Positions 44,354 to 53,230 of a stretch of DNA of 64,000 nucleotides are shown one piece after another. Source of the stretch: ZC4RG20 sp963782445 (lineage in GTDB: Bacteria > Pseudomonadota > Gammaproteobacteria > Steroidobacterales > Rariloculaceae); NCBI GenBank assembly GCA_963782445.1, contig CAWAJM010000001.1, positions 2,790,001-2,854,000 of the forward strand. Reading direction: 5' to 3'. Position numbers and translations under genes: made by a program. A model generated the notes under the pieces. It saw nothing but the letters and a program-made list of their open reading frames with translations. It did no database searches and was not told where the DNA came from. Within the stretch, counting starts at the first letter, position 1. Every line of letters begins with the position of its first letter.

Positions 44354-46741
44354 ATGCCGCCGCCGAAAGACAAGCCGCAGCGCGGACCGCTTGCCGAACG
44401 GATCTTCCGGGGCGACAGCGAGCTCGCTCGCCTGTCGCGGGAAAAGGACTGGGCGAAGACGCCGCTCGGCCCGATGGAAAGCTGGTCGCCCAGCCTCAGG
44501 ACGGCGGCGAGCCTGGTTGTGGCCTCGCCGGTGCCAATGATCGTGCTCTGGGGCTCGGAGCTGGTCCAAATTTACAACGACGGCTACCGGGACGTCATGG
44601 GCGCGAAGCACCCCGCGGGGCTCGGGCAGCGCACGCGTGATTGCTGGCCGGAGGTGTGGTCGTTCAACGCGCCGCTCTACGCCGGGGTGATGGAGCGCGG
44701 CAAATCCTTCCAGTTCGAAGATCAGCGTCTCTCGATCGAGCGGAACGGCTATCCCGAGGAAGCGTTCTTCACGCTGACTTTCAGCCCCGTGGCCGGGGAT
44801 GCGGGTGAAGTGGGCGGCGTGCTCGTGACCGTTCGGGAAACGACGGCGGCAATGGCGCGAGCCCGGGCCGAGGTCGCGCTGCAAGAGAGCCAAGAGAGAT
44901 ATCGCGAGCTGTTCGATTCCCTCATCGAGGCTTATTGCGTCATCGAGGTGATCTTCGACGACGGCGGCAAAGCAGTGGACTTCCGTTATCTGGAGACCAA
45001 TCCGGCGTTCGTCCGCCAGTCCACCGAACCCATGCTCGGCAAGCGAATCAAGGAGATCGTTCCCGAAGTCGAGCCGTTTTGGCTCGATCACTATGGCCGC
45101 GTCGCGACGACCGGCGAGCCGGCACGGTTCGAGCACGCCGTCGCCGGGCTCGGCAATCAAGTGTTCAGAACGTCTGCCTTTCGCGTCGGCGGTTCGGACA
45201 GCCGCAGGGTGGCCATCGCCTTCGAGAACATCACCGAGAAAAAGCGTGCCGAGGAAGCCCTCACGGAAAGCGAAACGCGTTACCGCACCCTGTTCGAATC
45301 GATGTCGGAGGGCTTCTGCATCATAGAAGCGATTCTCGACGACAACGGACGCGGCGTCGACCATCGCTTTCTCGAGGTCAATCCGGCCTTCGAGCGGCAT
45401 ACTGGGCTCCCAAACCCGGTCGGCAAGACGGCGCGGGAACTGGTTGCGAACATCGAGCCTCGCTGGCCCGAGCTGTACGGGCGTGTCGCGACGACGGGAG
45501 TGCGCGAGCGCTTCGTGGAGTACTCGGAGGCGATGGGACGCTGGTTCGAAGTCGACGCATTCCCGCTCGGCGAGCCCGGAGAACGGAAGGTGGCCCTTCT
45601 GTTTTCGGATATCACCGAGCGCGTTCGAGCAGAGCATAGGCTGCAAGAGACTGATCGGCGGAAAGACGAGTTCCTGGCCGTACTGGGGCACGAGTTGCGC
45701 AACCCGCTCGCGCCGCTGCGGACGGGGTTGGACCTGCTCGAGCAGGCGCGGAATCATCCCGCGCTCCTTGACAGCCTGCGGCCGATGATGGACCGGCAGC
45801 TCTCCCACCTGACCCGGCTGGTGGACGACCTGCTCGACATGTCGCGGATCAGTCAAGGCAAGATCACATTGACGCGCGCCCCGCTCGACCTGAACCATGC
45901 GCTCGAGGCCGCCGTCGAGCAGGCGGCCGGCCTCCTCGAGCAGCGAGGGCACGAGTTGTCCGTCCACATATCGGAGCGGCCCTTACGCATTGACGGCGAC
46001 TTCGAGCGCCTGACTCAGGTCATTGCCAATTTGCTCACGAATGCGGCCCACTACTCGGAGCCTCGGCGGAAGATCACCATTCGCACCGATCGCGACGGCA
46101 ATCGGGCCGTGCTTCGCGTTCAGGACGAGGGCTACGGAATTCCAACCGAGCGCCTGAGCCAGCTGTTCCGGATGTTCAGCCAGGTACCGGAGCACCGAGA
46201 GATGAGCGGTAGCGGCGGTCTCGGGATCGGGCTCGCGCTCTCGCAGCAATTGCTGCGGCTTCACGGAGGGACGATCGAAGCCGTCAGCGAAGGGCTCGGA
46301 CGCGGCAGCGAATTCATCGTGCGCCTGCCGCTGAACCTAGACTTGCCGCAATCGCCCGAGGCCCCCGAGAGCGCCGCGGCGCGAAGCGGGCACCGCCGGA
46401 TTCTAATCGTCGACGACAATGTCGATGCTGCCGACAGCCTCGGCCTGATTCTTCGTTTGAAAGGGCACGAGGTGGAGGTGGCCCATGAGGGCCGGAGCGC
46501 GCTGGAGCGTCTGCAGGCGTTCCAACCCGATGTCGTGCTGCTCGACATCGGCCTACCGGGCTGGGACGGAATCGAGGTCGCCCGGCGGATACGGAAACTG
46601 CCGACGGGCCGGCACATCCGCCTGGTCGCACTGACGGGCTGGGGACAGGAAGAGAACCGCCGGCGCACGCAGGAAGCCGGGTTCGACGACCATTTGACGA
46701 AACCGGTCGGAATCGCAGAGCTCGTGAATCTAATCGACTAG
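44354..46741 (+). CDS. hybrid sensor histidine kinase with three PAS-type domains
   Basis: A 795-residue kinase without transmembrane segments. The N-terminal block (GDSELARLSREKDWAKTPLGPMESWSPSLRTA, VLWGSELVQIYNDGYR) is a PAS-like sensor common in soluble hybrid kinases. Two further PAS domains follow (about 178-300 and 303-425, each ending FENITEKKRAEEAL or FSDITERVRAEHRL). HisKA has His446 in AVLGHELRNPLAPL; HATPase_c shows NLLTNAAHYS and GGLGIGLAL; the C-terminal receiver has Asp731 in VVLLDIGLPGWDG. It would phosphorylate its own receiver and signal onward. The output partner is unknown; the single-domain regulator at 29929 is one candidate. Confidence 0.92.
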   Translation: MPPPKDKPQRGPLAERIFRGDSELARLSREKDWAKTPLGPMESWSPSLRTAASLVVASPVPMIVLWGSELVQIYNDGYRDVMGAKHPAGLGQRTRDCWPEVWSFNAPLYAGVMERGKSFQFEDQRLSIERNGYPEEAFFTLTFSPVAGDAGEVGGVLVTVRETTAAMARARAEVALQESQERYRELFDSLIEAYCVIEVIFDDGGKAVDFRYLETNPAFVRQSTEPMLGKRIKEIVPEVEPFWLDHYGRVATTGEPARFEHAVAGLGNQVFRTSAFRVGGSDSRRVAIAFENITEKKRAEEALTESETRYRTLFESMSEGFCIIEAILDDNGRGVDHRFLEVNPAFERHTGLPNPVGKTARELVANIEPRWPELYGRVATTGVRERFVEYSEAMGRWFEVDAFPLGEPGERKVALLFSDITERVRAEHRLQETDRRKDEFLAVLGHELRNPLAPLRTGLDLLEQARNHPALLDSLRPMMDRQLSHLTRLVDDLLDMSRISQGKITLTRAPLDLNHALEAAVEQAAGLLEQRGHELSVHISERPLRIDGDFERLTQVIANLLTNAAHYSEPRRKITIRTDRDGNRAVLRVQDEGYGIPTERLSQLFRMFSQVPEHREMSGSGGLGIGLALSQQLLRLHGGTIEAVSEGLGRGSEFIVRLPLNLDLPQSPEAPESAAARSGHRRILIVDDNVDAADSLGLILRLKGHEVEVAHEGRSALERLQAFQPDVVLLDIGLPGWDGIEVARRIRKLPTGRHIRLVALTGWGQEENRRRTQEAGFDDHLTKPVGIAELVNLID

Positions 46742-46854
46742 CCAAACCCGGCGGCGCGGTGCCTCTCCGGAAGAAGGGGCGAGCCGCTCAGCGCGTGCCC
46801 GCCCCGAAGGCAGATCCGGCGGAGCCGACGCCGCCGAGGCGCCGGCTCGCGGAG

Positions 46855-48297
46855 CTAGTCGTGCATGGCAGCCCCCGTCTCGATCGCGACGCTGCCCGCA
46901 GTCAGCGTCGTGCCGTCCCAAGTTCCGGATACCGAGGCATAGGTCGGCGCCGTCGTGCCGAATAGATCGGCCGAGGTGCCGTGCTCGAACCGAGTGGACG
47001 GTGTCGTCGCGATCGTCGTCCCGACGATCGAGAAATCCGGTTCGGCGACGCTCGCGACCGGACCGCGCAGCCGCACGGTCGCGGCGGTGCCGGATTCACG
47101 CTCGAGGCGCGTGGCCTGCACCGCATTGGCGCCGGTCGCAGTGCCGCGAATCTCCACGTGATCGCCGACGGCGAGCTTGCCGAGCGCGATGTAGCGATCG
47201 TCCTCCGCGCTGCGGTCGTCGAAGCCGGTGTTCGTATTCACGCTGACCGTGATGCCGAGCATCTGCAGCGTGCCCGCGGCCGTATCGATGGCGTCGATAT
47301 TACCGTCGAGCGCGACGTTCGCCTCCTGGCGCAAGTTGACCTTGGTCGCCACCAGCACGTGGTTTGCGTCGAAGCTGCCTTCCACCTCGACCTTGACGTT
47401 GAGCGCGAGGTCGGCGGATGCGCCGCCGATGAATTGCGTGTCGGAATTCGTCGTGACGGTTTGATCGTTGACGTCGAAATCGGTGAGCGACGCAAAGCGC
47501 GTCACGAGCCCCTCCACCTCGACGTGATTGGCATCTTCGGCCACCTTGTCATCGAAGCGCCTGACCATCACCCTGTCGGCGACGAGCTGACCGGAACCGT
47601 TCACCGACGCGCCCTCGACTTCGACCACGTCGCCGTCCGCGGGTCCCGCCGCCGCGAAGCCGGCCAAAGTCGCCTGATCGTAGAGTACCGTCAGGGCGTT
47701 GATCTCGAACGTCTTCGCGGTCGAATCGAGCCCCGCGATCTTGCCGGTCACCTTCAGCGCGGCGGTCGCATCGGCCGGTTCTATGCGCGTGGCGTGCACG
47801 GTGCCGTCCGCGCCGACGAAGCCGTCCACCTCCACCGATTGCCCGACCGTCAAGCCCCCGAGCGAGGCCGGCTGAATACTCTTGGCGAAGAGCGTATCGG
47901 AGCCGACGGCGACTGTTTGGCCGAGCACGACCATCGTGCCGGCCGTCGTATCGATCGAGGCGATCGCACCCTGCAGCGCCGCGTCGCGATCGATGTGCAG
48001 GGCCTCGGGCAAGCCGCCGTCGTGGCTATCCTGGGCTTCCACGCGCACGGTCTGACCGACCTGCAGGTCGCTGACCGCGACGCTCTGACCGGCGTCGGTC
48101 ACCATCGCCTTGCTGACGTCGTAGCGAGTACCGTTGACGTAGACGCTGCCGAAACCGGTAATTGCGCCGTAGCTGACGACCGAAGTCGACTGCGCGGTGG
48201 CGGCCGGCCCGGACGAGCCCCCGCCGCCACTGCATGCGGCAAGCGCTACCGAGGCACCCAGAGCGGCCATGCGCCGCGCGGAAACTGCGATTCTCAT
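46855..48297 (-). CDS. DUF5666 repeat lipoprotein
   Basis: A 480-residue exported protein. The ATG at 48297 (GGAG upstream) opens MRIAVSARRMAALGASVALAACSGGG, a lipoprotein signal with lipobox LAAC and an SGGGGSSG linker. The mature part is a string of about five OB-like units, each with a GTVxx...VxVNG..Y / VGQxVEVxG pattern (AITGFGSVYVNGTRYDV, LQVGQTVRVEAQD, LTVGQSVEVDGFV, LALNVKVEVEGSF, LAVGDHVEIRGTA). This matches DUF5666 domain proteins, whose function is unknown; surface or periplasmic binding is plausible. It is convergent with the kinase gene. Confidence 0.85.
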   Translation of the reverse strand: MRIAVSARRMAALGASVALAACSGGGGSSGPAATAQSTSVVSYGAITGFGSVYVNGTRYDVSKAMVTDAGQSVAVSDLQVGQTVRVEAQDSHDGGLPEALHIDRDAALQGAIASIDTTAGTMVVLGQTVAVGSDTLFAKSIQPASLGGLTVGQSVEVDGFVGADGTVHATRIEPADATAALKVTGKIAGLDSTAKTFEINALTVLYDQATLAGFAAAGPADGDVVEVEGASVNGSGQLVADRVMVRRFDDKVAEDANHVEVEGLVTRFASLTDFDVNDQTVTTNSDTQFIGGASADLALNVKVEVEGSFDANHVLVATKVNLRQEANVALDGNIDAIDTAAGTLQMLGITVSVNTNTGFDDRSAEDDRYIALGKLAVGDHVEIRGTATGANAVQATRLERESGTAATVRLRGPVASVAEPDFSIVGTTIATTPSTRFEHGTSADLFGTTAPTYASVSGTWDGTTLTAGSVAIETGAAMHD

Positions 48298-48562
48298 AAG
48301 ATTGGACACTCCATTCCCAACTTGAAACCTTGTACGTAGACAATCCATGGACGCCGGCGGCCGCGGCTCGAGCGACTCCAGAGCTAACACGTTTGAACGC
48401 GTCTCCGGTTCCACTTCGCATACCGCCGCGCGTGCGGGGTCGAGCTCAGGCGCGCGGAGCCAACGCAGAGCTCTGCAAGCCGGCTAACGTCCCGGGACGC
48501 GGCGTTCGAGGTTAGAATCCGGAAACGCAAGCTCGCCCGAAGCAGTCGGGCGGAATCCGTCG

Positions 48563-49183
48563 ATGCGAGCGCCAATGGCAGTAGTAACAGACCTCAATTT
48601 ATTTCCAGTTCTGGTCAGGCGGGTAGACGAGTTCTTGGCGCAAAACGAGTGCGCCGAGATAGTGTCTCGCCTCGACGCGAGCGCGTTTGGCTCGCACGGG
48701 TCGTTGATCGGCGATGCGGCGTCGTCGTTCGACCATGGCTTCAAGGAAGCGCGCCATGCGCTCGATGAAATCGAAGAGTTCATCAAAGTGAAGGAGCGGA
48801 TCATATACCTGATCAACGCTTACGCCCGAGATTTCGGTATGAGACCCGTCGGACTGGGCAACTCCTGGGTCAACATTCAGCGCGAAGGCAGCGGGTTGGA
48901 GTATCACACGCACCCGCTCAGTATCGTTTCCGGCGCGTTGTATCTGCAGGTCGACGAAGGCAGTAGCAAGACGACGTTCTGCAACCCGAACCCGTACGTA
49001 GACATGACGCTCGTGCAGCAAGCCACGAACTACACGACGAGGACCGCCTCGCTGCAGCCCATCGTCGGCACATTGGTGCTGTTCCCGAGCTGGTTGAAGC
49101 ACGGCTCAATAGACCGGAACGAATCTGCCGAGAGAATCGTCCTGAGCTTCAACACGCGGCCGCAGTCGAACCCCGGTTACTGA
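48563..49183 (+). CDS. putative 2OG-Fe(II) oxygenase, TIGR02466-type
   Basis: A 206-residue double-stranded beta-helix protein. The family pattern is visible: NSWVNIQREGSGLEYHTHPLSIVSGALYL with iron ligands in HTH (115, 117), CNPNPYV, GTLVLFPSWLKHGS with His180, and ERIVLSFNTRP with Arg191, which would bind 2-oxoglutarate. These enzymes hydroxylate unknown substrates and are common in cyanophage and marine bacterial genomes. The start could be 48563 or Met5 at 48575. The gene ends 7 bases into the convergent TPR gene. A 265-base gap to the DUF5666 gene holds no other feature I can name. Confidence 0.8.
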   Translation: MRAPMAVVTDLNLFPVLVRRVDEFLAQNECAEIVSRLDASAFGSHGSLIGDAASSFDHGFKEARHALDEIEEFIKVKERIIYLINAYARDFGMRPVGLGNSWVNIQREGSGLEYHTHPLSIVSGALYLQVDEGSSKTTFCNPNPYVDMTLVQQATNYTTRTASLQPIVGTLVLFPSWLKHGSIDRNESAERIVLSFNTRPQSNPGY

Positions 49184-49617
49184 TCGCGACCATCACTTCC
49201 TACACGGGTTCTCTTCAACGCGTTCTCGACGCCTCCGCGAATGGTTTCCTTGTATGGGCCGTCGGCAATCTCGCCCAGGTAACGCTGCGCAAGGCGATAG
49301 TGAGCTCGCGCCGCAGACGTTTCTCCGAGTTTTTCCTGCGAGTGCCCAAGGTTGAGATGAAGGGAAGCCAAGAAGCCTCCGACGAGCTGTGCGTCGGCCT
49401 CCGTCGCTCTTTCGAGCGCCACCTGGTTCCAGTGCAGTTCGTCAGCGACGTTCCCTTGCTGGCGGGCAAGGTAGTGAGCGGCGATACATGCCTCGTAATT
49501 CGTACCGTGATCCTTCCACGCCTGCTCATAAAGAGCCTTGGCCTCGTTCTGCAGGCCGGCACCTTCCGCTCGCATCCCCTGGGCGCAGAGCTTTACGACG
49601 TGGTTATTGGCGTCCAT
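49177..49617 (-). CDS. TPR-like helical protein, unknown
   Basis: A 146-residue protein from the ATG at 49617. Its two or three helix pairs follow the tetratricopeptide pattern (AEGAGLQNEAKALYEQAWKDHGTNYEACIAAHYLARQQGN, ASLHLNLGHSQEKLGETSAARAHYRLAQRYL), with the A..Y..A spacing of TPR consensus residues. It has no signal peptide. Small TPR proteins act in protein interactions, and none can be assigned here. Its 3' end overlaps the oxygenase gene tail-to-tail by 7 bases. Confidence 0.7.
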   Translation of the reverse strand: MDANNHVVKLCAQGMRAEGAGLQNEAKALYEQAWKDHGTNYEACIAAHYLARQQGNVADELHWNQVALERATEADAQLVGGFLASLHLNLGHSQEKLGETSAARAHYRLAQRYLGEIADGPYKETIRGGVENALKRTRVGSDGRDQ

Positions 49618-49857
49618 CTTCCGTCCCGCGATCAGGATACTTTGCGGCGCACTCAACGGCTTGCGAGAAGCTAGCACAGCCGGGGCCGCCTGTCGGCTTT
49701 TGAGCCGAGCGCGTGCGTTCAGCCTTAGAGCGGAGGTCGCCGGCGGGTCGGCGTCAAGCCAGGCTGGCCGGCACGGTCGCCAGGCGCCCCGCCGGAACCG
49801 CCTCGACCAGATGGTCGCCGAAGCCCGCCTGGGACGGGAAGAGGAAGGATCGCGAGC

Positions 49858-50151
49858 GAAGGAAGTCACCTCGAACTTGATTTCGAACGCCATCAGTTAG
49901 AAGGCCGCTGACTCGGTTGTAACGGTGACAGTCAAAGAGGCCGGAGGAGGAGTCAACCTACCCGGAGTGGGCTTGAAGAAAGGGAAAAGCGAAGGAAAGA
50001 TGGCAGTCTCGGGCTAGGCCTGTGCATCACGAAACGAATTGTTGAAGCGCAAAAGGGGTGAATTGAGGTGGATAGTTCCGCGGAGCGCGGTACCACTTTC
50101 GAAGTCTGGCTTCCGCGTGTCCCCTCCGCTCCCGACGACATTTGGAGCTGA
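49858..50151 (+). pseudogene. histidine kinase remnant (ATPase domain only)
   Basis: A degraded HATPase_c domain. The N-box region reads KEVTSNLISNAI, then an in-frame TAG, then KAADSVVTVTVKEAGGGVNL. After a shift to another frame, GLGLCITKRIVEAQKG leads to a second stop and IEVDSSAERGTTFEVWLPR, ending at the TGA at 50149-50151. The order and spacing match the end of a sensor kinase, but the D/F box between the N and G2 boxes is missing and there are two stops plus a frameshift. The rest of the gene is absent. Confidence 0.75.
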
Positions 50152-50185
50152 GACTCTCCGAGTCGCGAAATAGCGGTCGCTCAAT

Positions 50186-50203
50186 GTCCGCCTAAGGGCG
50201 GAC
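50186..50203. repeat. 7-bp stem-loop GTCCGCC-TAAG-GGCGGAC
   Basis: A perfect short hairpin followed by TTTCG, 35 bases after the end of the kinase remnant and upstream of the sulfotransferase gene. It could serve as a weak terminator. A degenerate intergenic motif (CGACCCATTTCTGC) lies about 50 bases further on and recurs at 52117. Confidence 0.45.
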
Positions 50204-50252
50204 TTTCGCCGTTAAGAATGTTAATTTTGGACCAACGTGGAATTTCCGCTGC

Positions 50253-50266
50253 CGACCCATTTCTGC
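50253..50266. repeat. intergenic motif CGACCCATTTCTGC, copy 1
   Basis: The 14-base motif recurs exactly at 52117-52130. Both copies are preceded within about 35 bases by a TAATTT...TTGGACC-type sequence, so the shared block is roughly 48 bases long and degenerate. Each lies in a gap next to gene remnants. No coding role is seen. Confidence 0.55.
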
Positions 50267-50379
50267 GTGTTACGCGACCGCTAGAATCTAGCCATGTCAG
50301 TCGATTCGAGAATTCGAATAAGATGGCGAAGCCCTGGCTGCGCATGTAGGCTAAGCAGCCTATTTTGCTTGGAGCACTC

Positions 50380-51006
50380 ATGAAAATTATCGGCTTAGGC
50401 GTAGGACGCACGGGGACTCGGTCACTCAAGCTGGCAATCGAGCAGTTGGGCATGGGTCCTTGTCACCATATGGAAGAGGTGTTGCAAAACCAACCTGAGC
50501 AGGTACCGCTTTGGGCGGCGGCCTTGAACGGGAATCTCGATTGGCAAGCGATCTATTCTGGCTACGAGAGCGCCGTCGATTGGCCCACGGCCGGCTTTTT
50601 ACGCGAGCTCGCCGCGGCCTTTCCTTCAGCTAGGTTCATCCTCACGGTGCGCAGCCCAGAGAGCTGGCTCGACAGCTTTTCTCAGACCATTTACCCGTTC
50701 GTGACGGAGCGGAGCCGTATCAAGGCAGAGATGCTGCCCTGGATTGATATGGCTGCGCGCGTTATCGAGAAGACCGGATTCGTAAGCGGTCTCGATGCGG
50801 CAGGGCTCCGGCAGGCGTTCGATGCGCATAACAAGGCTGTCAGGGAGACGATTCCGGCGCAACAACTTTTGATATATCAAGTCCAGGATGGCTGGGAGCC
50901 GCTATGCGAATTCCTCGGTCTCCCCGTTCCCGCGGACCCGTTTCCGCGCACTAACGACCGCGGTGAGTTTTGGGAACTCGTATCGCCGGCGCTCGCGCCT
51001 TCGTGA
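50380..51006 (+). CDS. sulfotransferase-family protein (P-loop)
   Basis: A 208-residue protein with GGAG 6 bases before the ATG. The 5'-phosphosulfate loop is GVGRTGTRSLKLAIEQLG (residues 7-24) and the 3'-phosphate region FILTVRSPESWLDSF. CHHMEEVL and DWPTAGFLREL are typical of the Sulfotransfer_4/NAD-dependent-like family, which transfers sulfate from PAPS. It has no signal peptide and sits alone. Its coding region is less GC-biased than the core genes around it, in keeping with an accessory origin. Confidence 0.83.
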   Translation: MKIIGLGVGRTGTRSLKLAIEQLGMGPCHHMEEVLQNQPEQVPLWAAALNGNLDWQAIYSGYESAVDWPTAGFLRELAAAFPSARFILTVRSPESWLDSFSQTIYPFVTERSRIKAEMLPWIDMAARVIEKTGFVSGLDAAGLRQAFDAHNKAVRETIPAQQLLIYQVQDGWEPLCEFLGLPVPADPFPRTNDRGEFWELVSPALAPS

Positions 51007-51396
51007 CTCCTGACCGAGCCGCGCAAGGCGCGCGTTCTGTGGGCTTGTGCGGCGTTCTTCGATAGGCCCGCGGTGCGCCCGTTCCAGCTGCGCGCTCAGT
51101 TCGCCGACGTCAACTTGTTGCGTGCGTACGAGTTGAAAGTTAGCTCCTGCAACGGCATGGGAAATGGGCCGAAATGTGGGAAATCCGAGCCGGGACTCAA
51201 CAGTTGGGTTGTCCGTCAATTCGCGTGTTACGGTGGAACAATCGCTCTTCGCATTCCTGGCCCGGATTGAGGGCCGGGTTAAAGTCTCGCGCCGGGAGTC
51301 GCTTCCGCAGGACGCTGGGCAAGCGTACGGTCTCGGTGACGGTTATAGTATGCTACCCGTGATTTCGCCCGCCACCATGAAGAAGCCAACACACCC
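51007..51396. other. 390-base gap without a recognisable gene
   Basis: Open frames exist on both strands but none has family character. The last 60 bases contain a TATAGTATGCT stretch that could be a -10 region for the GFA gene. They also hold a 7-codon open frame (MKKPTHP) from 51377 whose TGA overlaps the GFA ATG (ATGA). Confidence 0.5.
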
Positions 51397-51828
51397 ATGA
51401 AGGACAAAACGTACAAGGGACGCTGCTTCTGCGGCGCCGTCGAGGTCACGGTCACCGGAGATCCGTTGGTCATGGGCTATTGTCACTGCGAGTCCTGCCG
51501 CTGCTGGTCCGCGGGGCCCGTAAATGCGTTCACGTTGTGGAAACCCGAGGCCGTGAAAGTGACTGCGGGCGCCGAGAACATCGGCACTTACAACAAGACT
51601 GAGGGCAGCGCGCGCAAGTGGTGCAAGCTCTGCGGCGGGCACCTCCTGACCGATCATCCGGGCATGGGGCTCGTCGATGTTTATGCGGCTGTGCTGCCGG
51701 ACCTGGAATTCAAGCCGAGTGAGCACGTCCATTATCAGGAGGCGGTGCTCCGAATCCACGACTCGTTGCCGAAGAACAGAGATTTGCCGAAAGCGGCGGG
51801 CGGCTCCGGCGTGCTCCTGCCGTCCTAG
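51397..51828 (+). CDS. GFA/CENP-V-fold zinc protein
   Basis: A 143-residue protein with the full zinc-ligand set: GRCFCGAVEV (CxCG) at the N-terminus, YCHCESCRCW in the middle and KWCKLCGGHLL (CxxC) at about residue 75. This is the third GFA-fold gene in the window and the best match to the canonical motif. The fold includes formaldehyde-glutathione adduct synthases, but the substrate here is unknown. The start may be coupled to a tiny upstream open frame (51377-51400). Confidence 0.87.
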   Translation: MKDKTYKGRCFCGAVEVTVTGDPLVMGYCHCESCRCWSAGPVNAFTLWKPEAVKVTAGAENIGTYNKTEGSARKWCKLCGGHLLTDHPGMGLVDVYAAVLPDLEFKPSEHVHYQEAVLRIHDSLPKNRDLPKAAGGSGVLLPS

Positions 51829-52226
51829 CCTGGGCGCGCGGGACCCTCGTGACTTTGCTCGAGAGACGCCCAAGCCCGGGGCGGGCACGTGCGCCGTACC
51901 CGGAACTCGCGCGACCCCTTCTGACACCGTTGCAGGCATCAATTCCGAACCGGCGCGGTGGAATCGCTCTTTGCCAGCGCCCAGTCCATTAGCCCCCCCC
52001 CGGAAGAGCGGACATATCCCAACAAAACCGCTCATAGAGGACTCAGCGGGTCCGCTCAAGGGCGCAAAGCGGCCGTAGAAGTGCTAATTTGGGGCTTGGA
52101 CCGAAAGGTCGGTAGTCGACCCATTTCTGCCGTTGACGTAATCCTGCAAAACGGCCTCCATCGAGTAGAATTGCTTGCAAAGAAGCAAGAATCGGTGGTC
52201 CAGATGCCTCTGAGTGAGCGCTCCAA
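51829..52226. other. intergenic stretch with a repeat motif, no gene seen
   Basis: Holds the second copy of CGACCCATTTCTGC (52117-52130), a run of nine C (51992-52002) and a short CCGAAAGGTCGG stem (52101-52112). I could not find a coding region on either strand. Confidence 0.5.
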
Positions 52227-52358
52227 CTGACCAAGGCCTTGGCGGCCGGCACACGCCTCGGCACGTACGAGATCACCGGCACGGCGCTCGTCATGTAGCT
52301 GATCGACGGCCCGACGCTAGCCGAGCCCCCTCTGACTGAGCCTGTGGCCGCACAATAA
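52227..52358 (+). pseudogene. Ser/Thr protein kinase remnant
   Basis: In one frame this reads LTKALAAGTRLGTYEIT, which is the start of a bacterial PASTA/PEGA-type protein kinase just before the glycine loop. It then passes directly to GTALVM-stop-LIDGPTLAEPP, the hinge region (normally VMELIDGPTLAE). The glycine loop, catalytic Lys and alphaC helix are deleted, and the hinge Glu codon GAG is now TAG. Nothing of the C-lobe remains. A 43-codon fossil. Confidence 0.65.
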
Positions 52359-52585
52359 GATGGTGTGTAAACTCGCCCTGATCGCAATGCGTAACAAAAA
52401 CAGAATAACCCTGAATGCTCCCGAAGATCAGGCTGTCGATGGTTAGCAGCGCCATGAGCAGCTTCATGCTACGGCAGTTGCCGCGTACGAGCGAGGGGCA
52501 AAGCCGGCGGAGGTTGCACAGTTTTGGGGTCGCCGATCAGGGTGCACGCATTATCTTTGATGACGATAGCCGGCGCGGGGTTGCG

Positions 52586-53107
52586 ATGGGTAGGAACCGG
52601 CTGAGGCAGCCCGGAATTAGTGCGCGGCTTGGTCGCTTGGCGACGATGCTGCTGGCAGTGACAGCTTCCGGACGGATATTCGCGGTCCCTGCTAGGGCGG
52701 ACCCCCGGCACGCGGTTTCGGATCAGATCGCCTTCTACGGAGACATCGGCAACGCCGTAAATAGCGCGTACCGCAAGAACCCGCTCCTTGTCCGTCCTTC
52801 AATGCTCCTATTGACCGAGGATGGTTCAGTTGCGCTGATTCACTTGCGATGGAGCGGCTGGGGCACGAGTGTCGCCCGAGCCACCGGTGTCTGGAGTGCA
52901 AGCAACTGCACACCGAGCTGTGCGACCGGTAAGCGGACGCAAAGGCCGGCGCGACTGACCCTTTCTAGCCCAGGACTCGTGGTTGGCCAATGGGTGTACC
53001 GCTGCTTCCAGACTACCCCTCCGCACCCGCGGCGCGACATTGCGGATCACGCATGCATCGGAAAGCAGGGAGCAATTTGGGCGTATATGCCGACCCCTGC
53101 TGGATGA
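52586..53107 (+). CDS. secreted protein of unknown function
   Basis: A 173-residue protein from the ATG at 52586, with a likely signal peptide (LGRLATMLLAVTASGRIFAVPARA). The mature domain has LLVRPSMLLLTEDGSVALIHLRWSGWGTSVARATGVW and four cysteines (NCTPSCATG, YRCFQTT, HACIGK) that may pair. The pattern (VRPS, DGS, LxWSGWG, Cys-x3-Cys) is one I have seen in uncharacterised secreted proteins, mainly of actinobacteria; I cannot name a family. An upstream in-frame extension to 52415 is unlikely to be translated. Confidence 0.62.
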   Translation: MGRNRLRQPGISARLGRLATMLLAVTASGRIFAVPARADPRHAVSDQIAFYGDIGNAVNSAYRKNPLLVRPSMLLLTEDGSVALIHLRWSGWGTSVARATGVWSASNCTPSCATGKRTQRPARLTLSSPGLVVGQWVYRCFQTTPPHPRRDIADHACIGKQGAIWAYMPTPAG

Positions 53108-53230
53108 GAAAGAGCGACTTACCATGCTACCGTCCCGTCGCGGACGCGCGGCGGCGGCATTGAGGATCGAATGTCCGTTTCCGAGCATTGAAGCCCTGTG
53201 CCAAACCACAACCGATCGGGGATAGGTATC

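Noticed and set aside
49538..49900. Plus-strand protein-coding gene over the TPR gene
   Set aside because: Its end contains the kinase N-box remnant, but the frame has no start of its own and most of it is antisense to the TPR protein.
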